8,823 nucleotides of DNA from Thermoplasmata archaeon (GTDB taxonomy: Archaea; Thermoplasmatota; Thermoplasmata; Thermoplasmatales; Thermoplasmataceae), in the NCBI GenBank assembly GCA_021827885.1, contig JAKAUD010000149.1:1-8823 (forward strand), written 5' to 3'. Under the pieces are notes generated by a model. It worked only from the letters and a program-made list of their open reading frames with translations, made no database searches and was not told the origin of the DNA. Below, in pieces: positions 5,022 to 8,823 of the stretch (its first letter is position 1; each line of letters begins with the position of its first letter). The position numbers were made by a program, and so were the translations under genes.

Positions 5022-6883
5022 CAAGACAGCTAAGCATTGAAGAGAAGAGGAACATAGTTCTGCTCTATCTGGACGGTCACTCTCAGCAAGCCATAGCAAA
5101 GAAAACACGGAGATCCATAGGGATTGTCAACGCTGTTATAAGTGACTGGGAGACTGGGAAGGGGATAGAACCAGAGAGCGGTCTCCTTTCGGGGGAGATA
5201 AGGGAAATTGCAAGGTTCATGAAGGAGAAGAATCTTTCCATATCCGATCTGGACGAGATCTTCATTACTGCTGCAGTTATGAAGGAGTCAGGTCTCAATA
5301 AAGCTTCCATAATGAAGATAATGAGAGGGTTCAAGGGGAACGGTGATGAAGAGCTAGAGAAATATGCTGAAACTGTAAAGAGAATCAGAAGGGTGGAAGA
5401 GAATACTCATCTACCGATAGATAAACTCCAGGATGTCGTTACAGAGGAGGAAGAGAGACTTTCAGAAATCAGGAAGGAGAAGGCTGAGCTAGAAAGAGAA
5501 ATTCAGGGAATGAAAGCCGACTTAACCTCTTTCCGCAAGCAATACAATGATGTAAGAGAGGACATAGATTTTTCAAAGAGCGTTAAAAGCATAACTGGGG
5601 CATTCAGCAATAAGGACGTTCTCTCCATTCTGTCAGGATTGAAGGAGGCAGGATTCGATGCTTCTACATATCTGAGGCTCAAGAACCTGCTGGAAAAGGT
5701 GGAAAATACTGGAATCAGCATCGCTAATTTTGTTTCGGCCGCGAAATCCGTCCTTGCCTTGAGAGATATGGGTTTCTCCGAAGACTACCTGGAGAAGCTG
5801 AGAATGGAGATGGGGTATTCGAAACTCGATTTCAGGAAGATGGTTGACCAATTCAGGGATTACCTGAGCAATACCAAGAAATTTGACGGGGAGATCACTG
5901 ATAAAGAAAATAGAGTGAAGGCCCTGAAAAAGGAGATAGACGAGGAGAGCTCATCACTTGCTAAGTTAAGGGGGGAAGAGAAGATTCTAAGGGAAAGTAT
6001 TTCATCCCTTGAATCTAAGAAAGTGGAACTTGATTCGAAGCTTTCGGACTTAATAGACCAGATTAAAAAGAGGCAGGAAGAATATCACAAACTGATGGAA
6101 ATGAGAGGTGACGCAACCAAGGAACTTGAGGAGGCAAGGAACACCCTGAGAAAATATAATCAAGGATTCAAAGAATACGATGATCTGAATATGGAAATTG
6201 CCCGACTGAGGAATACATATAACTCTCTCGATGAAGAATACAGGAAAAAGAGGGAGCATGTGGAACTTGGGCTTAATTTGTTCAACCTTCTCACAGAAGC
6301 TTGGGAATACAACCTGGAAGGATTGAAGCTAATGTGCAGAAACATTGTAAATTCAGCTACAATTGGAAACCGTGATTTCCGGGGGATAAAACTGAAGACC
6401 ATTGAAACGCTCTTAGGGCTAACGCAGAACAATCTTGTGGCCTTAAGCTCCACAGATGGCGACTTGTTGAAAATCAAGTTTGTCACCAAGGAGGAGTACT
6501 ACGGAAATCTGCAGAAATTCCTAGAAATAGAAGGTATGAAGCAGGAAGTAGAGAAAATACGGCAGATGATAAAGAATGAAGCATATAAATTCGTGAAGGC
6601 TGAGCTAGAGTCAAGGGGGGAAGACCCTACTATAAGACCATATATCAGGGAGGCAGTAAAGCAGCTAATTATAGAAAGATATAAAAACGAAGCACAGCGA
6701 ATTTCTAAAGAGGAACTAGCGAAATCTTTCAACAGGCTCCTTCTGAGCTCATTTAAACCCAGCGTAGAAACCAACTGGAAAGAGAACAGACAGGGTGAAT
6801 CGGTAAGAATTGTTTACGTAGATAGCTCAGGGAGGGCAGGAGAGGATATGATATCCCTGGAGAATGTTTTAAGTCTTTATTAG
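5018..6883 (+). CDS. 621-aa HTH / long coiled-coil protein, candidate DNA-binding structural or partition factor
   Basis: Residues 5-45 (LSIEEKRNIVLLYLDGHSQQ, then AIAKKTRR, SIGIVNAVISDW) form a resolvase/transposase-type helix-turn-helix, so the N-terminus should bind DNA. Helical sequence follows (residues 58-105). Coiled coil 1 covers about 110-185, rich in E/K/R heptads. A helical non-coiled insert covers about 190-285 (SILSGLKEAGF, DMGFSEDYLEKL). Coiled coil 2 covers about 285-415. The C-terminal domain (about 418-621) is mixed, with IGNRDFRGIKLKTIETLLGL and a strand-rich end (ESVRIVYVDSSGRAGEDMIS). I see no catalytic motif: no Walker A, and neither DDE nor a tyrosine-recombinase signature. 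The architecture (DNA-binding head, rod, C-terminal domain) suits a partition, tethering or nucleoid-type protein of a mobile element. It follows the GTTCAAA array and overlaps the 40-aa ORF by ATGA; GGAAGGTGA lies 3 nt before its ATG. Function is inferred. Confidence 0.85.
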   Translation: MTRQLSIEEKRNIVLLYLDGHSQQAIAKKTRRSIGIVNAVISDWETGKGIEPESGLLSGEIREIARFMKEKNLSISDLDEIFITAAVMKESGLNKASIMKIMRGFKGNGDEELEKYAETVKRIRRVEENTHLPIDKLQDVVTEEEERLSEIRKEKAELEREIQGMKADLTSFRKQYNDVREDIDFSKSVKSITGAFSNKDVLSILSGLKEAGFDASTYLRLKNLLEKVENTGISIANFVSAAKSVLALRDMGFSEDYLEKLRMEMGYSKLDFRKMVDQFRDYLSNTKKFDGEITDKENRVKALKKEIDEESSSLAKLRGEEKILRESISSLESKKVELDSKLSDLIDQIKKRQEEYHKLMEMRGDATKELEEARNTLRKYNQGFKEYDDLNMEIARLRNTYNSLDEEYRKKREHVELGLNLFNLLTEAWEYNLEGLKLMCRNIVNSATIGNRDFRGIKLKTIETLLGLTQNNLVALSSTDGDLLKIKFVTKEEYYGNLQKFLEIEGMKQEVEKIRQMIKNEAYKFVKAELESRGEDPTIRPYIREAVKQLIIERYKNEAQRISKEELAKSFNRLLLSSFKPSVETNWKENRQGESVRIVYVDSSGRAGEDMISLENVLSLY

Positions 6884-6891
6884 AAGGAAAG

Positions 6892-7532
6892 GAGGTTGAA
6901 GGTTCGTACAACTATTATGACGGTTGCGACGTCATAAAGGCGATGATACTTTATTACGCAAACAAAAAGGTCCCATCCCTCGCACCAGTCAGGAAAAAGA
7001 CGGATATTAAAATATTAAAGGGTACCATATTCCATACTACAAAACAGTAAAGAAGCACATCAGGCAATAACAGTGCATCTCGGTGTAGTCTGATTTCTCT
7101 GATTCCTACGCCAGAGCGCACAAAAGAGCAGAAGTAGCTTCTGGAGAAACTCAAGTTAGAGCTGCAGTGATAAACAGTGCGAAGTTAGGTAATGGAGAAT
7201 ATGCCGAATCGAAGTTTAGGGTTCTCCAGCCAAAGGGGGACCTGTTTTACATTGAAACTCCTTCTCCAGAGAGCATTCATTTCAAGTCATCAAAATTAGG
7301 CACTTTAAATTTTTATGATGACAAGACGCATAAGAGAGTGTACTCATTAGAGGAACTTGAGAACTTGGCATCTGAAAATGGGTACAAGTTACTGAAATGT
7401 GGAAAGAGAAAGGATCCCCGTAGGATTTTGATATTCCCTTTTTTCGTTTTGATGTTTCTTTTGATCGGAAAACCAATCGATGGAAGCTCTTTATGGGATT
7501 TTAAAGGGTTTGCAAATTTCCTAATATGTTAG
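6892..7532 (+). pseudogene. Multiply frameshifted remnant downstream of the 621-aa gene
   Basis: Protein-like sequence passes through several frames. Frame a (to TAA 7050) reads YYDGCDVIKAMILYYANKKV, then PSLAPVRKKTDIKILKGTIF, HTTKQ. Restoring one base near 7034 continues with YYKTVKKHIRQ. Another shift gives AITVHLGVV (to TGA 7093). A final frame, open from 7089 to TAG/TAA-type stop at 7530-7532, reads SDFSDSYARAHKRAEVASGE, then TQVRAAVINSAKLGNGEYAE and continues to KRKDPRRILIF and a hydrophobic tail. The last frame can be called as a 121-aa ORF from GTG 7167, but coding-like sequence continues 26 codons upstream of that GTG, so it is not a natural start. The first part suggests an HTH (SLAPVRKKTD...KGTIFHYYKTVKKHI), as in transposases or regulators; the family is not recognised. 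A strong GGAGGT at 6891-6896 has no usable start after it, consistent with decay. Some frame joins may be wrong. Confidence 0.45.
6915..6937 (+). terminator. Perfect 8-bp hairpin after the 621-aa gene
   Basis: TTATGACG (6915-6922) pairs exactly with CGTCATAA (6930-6937) around a 7-nt loop, 32 nt past the stop of the large gene. A T-run does not follow. It may be a 3'-end structure or an operator-like palindrome. It overlaps the start of the decayed frame, so coincidence within old coding sequence is possible. Confidence 0.3.
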
Positions 7533-7567
7533 GTAATCTGATCATCACGCTGACTCATACATGGGGA

Positions 7568-7666
7568 CTTCTATTATCCAGTTGATTTTTAGGGGATATT
7601 ACTGAAGTTCGGAGTTATCGCATTATTCAATGTTATATTCCAGCTGAATCTGCTTGATAATAGAAG
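7568..7666. repeat. 99-bp segment bounded by perfect 11-bp inverted repeats
   Basis: CTTCTATTATC (7568-7578) and GATAATAGAAG (7656-7666) are exact reverse complements 77 bp apart, with partial further similarity beyond them (GG outside; AG and G inside). The interior has no ORF. This could be a small MITE-like element, the ends of a deleted insertion sequence, or a structured RNA in the gap between the decayed ORF and the convergent methyltransferase gene. No target-site duplication is obvious. Confidence 0.4.
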
Positions 7667-7744
7667 CCTTCAAGAGTGTGATGTCAGCTTTTTTCATAAG
7701 AAAGTCTTAATCTCAAAATGGTGCACTTTAAAATATCTGGCTCC

Positions 7745-8437
7745 TTAGCCGAGCTTTCGGGGTTTTTTAATTATTACATAATAATCTGATGGAAAAATTT
7801 TTAGTAAGACCAAAAAATTCCTGGACCACCTCGGGTATATATCATACGGATATATGAAACTGGTAGAACATATCTCAGAAAATCCTGCCTTTAACGCCAT
7901 AAATTTTATTTTATGAATGGTGGTTACGAACCAATTACCATCATACCCCCTGTTAATTGAAAACGTCTTTAGGTACCAATTTGCAATTCTTTTAGGCAGG
8001 AATTGCTGTAACGGCAGGAGGGAGTGTGGCTCGATTGGGAATAGCATATTAGGGATTTGAATTATTACAATTCCACCTTCTCTTAGTATCCTAAAAAGTT
8101 CGTTAAAAGAATTTTGAAGAAACATTGGTGGTATATGTTCAAGTACCGATATCGCAGTGATAATATCAAAAGAACTATTCCTGAACGGAAGTTCCTGAGC
8201 AACTCCCTTTATCATTTGAATGTCGTATCTTTCAGTACCTATATCTAAATCCAACCCAAAAAAATTTACCTTTAAACCAGTCTGCCAGAACCAAGCCATT
8301 TTTCCATCCTGGGCGCCAATATCTAGACCCAAAACTTTAGATGGGATCTCTTTTCTCTCCCCCTCTATATATCTTAAAATTGTCTCATTTACCTTTTTTG
8401 TAAGAAAAGTTTGCCGTGATTCATTTAAACTCCCCAT
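7745..8437 (-). CDS. Class I SAM-dependent methyltransferase (Methyltransf_11-like)
   Basis: A 230-aa protein when started at ATG 8437 (MGSLNESRQTFLTKKVNE). Motif I is VLGLDIGAQDG (about residues 35-45). The ribose-binding acidic strand is FFGLDLD (about 59-65), GVAQELPF is about 78-85, motif IV is FDIITAISVLEHIPP (about 90-104), and REGGIVIIQIPN is about 119-130. HSLLPLQQFLPKRIANWYLK near 138-157 resembles the post-core region of methyltransferases found in glycan clusters. It uses SAM; the acceptor is unknown, with a sugar or lipid-linked glycan inferred from context. The frame can be extended 33 codons to TTG 8536, but those residues look like glycosyltransferase sequence, not methyltransferase, so I prefer ATG 8437. 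A TATA-like TTTATAG lies about 30-36 bp before it, inside the upstream remnant. The stop is TAA 7745. Confidence 0.85.
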   Translation of the reverse strand: MGSLNESRQTFLTKKVNETILRYIEGERKEIPSKVLGLDIGAQDGKMAWFWQTGLKVNFFGLDLDIGTERYDIQMIKGVAQELPFRNSSFDIITAISVLEHIPPMFLQNSFNELFRILREGGIVIIQIPNMLFPIEPHSLLPLQQFLPKRIANWYLKTFSINRGYDGNWFVTTIHKIKFMALKAGFSEICSTSFIYPYDIYPRWSRNFLVLLKIFPSDYYVIIKKPRKLG

Positions 8438-8822
8438 AGGAAGACTAATAAGGATTGCCAATAACTCTATAAATTTTATGAACCATCCTGCTATGTTTAT
8501 CTTGAGTACCGTGCTAATACCACTGACGACGCTCAATCTGGACCCGTATCTTGACCGTGTTTCCAGGAGAACTTCTTCTGTGTTGATTTCTTCCTTCTAC
8601 TGATTATGATTACCTCCCTATTTATTCTTTCTGGAAACTTGAGAATGTCAACTATAAGTTGAATCTGTAGTGTTCAATCCATTCTGAACATTACCGATTC
8701 TGGTATGAGAAAGCATGAAATATGCGCTGATGTTTGTGATGTGTGAAGATCCACAGGTATACGTTCATCAAGAAGAGGATAATAACAACAGACCTTGATG
8801 ATTTCACTGGTGAAGCACCATC
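8438..8822 (-). pseudogene. Decayed N-terminal part of a probable GT4-type glycosyltransferase
   Basis: Reading toward the methyltransferase, successive frames give KSSRSVVIILFL, then DERIPVDLHTSQTSAHISCF, then (after TGA at about 8675) ILKFPERINREVIIISRRK, then TEEVLLETRSRYGSRLSVVS, GISTVLKINIAGWFIKFIEL, LAILISLP. The order resembles the first Rossmann half of GT4 enzymes: an N-terminal hydrophobic strand, a D-x-R-x-x-x-x-x-x-T motif, an R-x-R-Y-G-S-G/R-L segment, and a hydrophobic helix before the usual DVIHxHD. That last motif and all of the C-terminal half are absent, because the methyltransferase starts right after LISLP. At least two frameshifts are needed, and no start codon is clear. 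The GT4 assignment is from recalled family pattern and is tentative; a plain non-coding leader is the alternative. Confidence 0.4.
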
Positions 8823-8823
8823 G

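Noticed and set aside
5018..5170. 621-aa protein as an active transposase
   Set aside because: The HTH is transposase-like, but no DDE, HUH or serine/tyrosine recombinase residues are visible, and coiled coils dominate the rest.
7749..7768. CCGA-loop-TCGG followed by TTTTTT as a plus-strand terminator
   Set aside because: Only a 4-bp stem, and the bases encode the last residues of the methyltransferase (KKPRKLG); probably coincidence, though it could stop rightward transcripts.
8220..8603. 127-codon plus-strand frame
   Set aside because: Antisense to the methyltransferase, whose motifs are unambiguous on the minus strand.

Overview
The window looks archaeal and most resembles a Thermoplasmatales-type genome. 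The indications are AT-rich TATA-like boxes ahead of starts, one start that appears leaderless, other starts with strong GGAGG/GGTGA ribosome-binding sites, heavy use of AGA/AGG and ATA codons, an archaeal-style SpoVT/AbrB protein, and surface-glycan genes built from multi-spanning membrane proteins. The lineage is an inference; no rRNA, tRNA or other marker gene is present.

Left flank (1-2806, minus strand): a multi-spanning GT-C-like glycosyltransferase that runs off the left edge, preceded on its strand by a Wzx/MATE-like polysaccharide flippase. Right flank (7745-8823, minus strand): a class I SAM methyltransferase, then what reads as the decayed N-terminal part of a GT4-type glycosyltransferase. 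These are parts of one minus-strand surface-glycan locus, or of two.

Middle (about 2840-7740): a block of different character that looks like a small plasmid-derived or integrated mobile element. It holds a frameshifted gene remnant (2955-3160), a small AbrB-type regulator on the minus strand (3420-3611), and a divergent plus-strand pair (a 40-aa ORF and a 131-aa unknown protein). The two directions share a control region carrying five copies of GATTTAT/ATAAATC. A perfect 11-bp hairpin ends the plus-strand pair. Next come a non-coding stretch with an iteron-like array of GTTCAAA on an 11-bp pitch (4427-4498), a 40-aa ORF and a 621-aa protein. The last two overlap by ATGA, and the large protein combines an N-terminal helix-turn-helix with two long coiled coils. 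After it lies a multiply frameshifted remnant (about 6892-7532) and a 99-bp segment bounded by perfect 11-bp inverted repeats.

The most plausible new system is the iteron array plus the ATGA-coupled 40-aa/621-aa pair, with the AbrB regulator nearby. Together they could form a replication-initiation or partition module, with the HTH/coiled-coil protein binding the repeats. No replicase, integrase or attachment site was recognised, so this is inferred from layout and domain architecture, not shown by homology.
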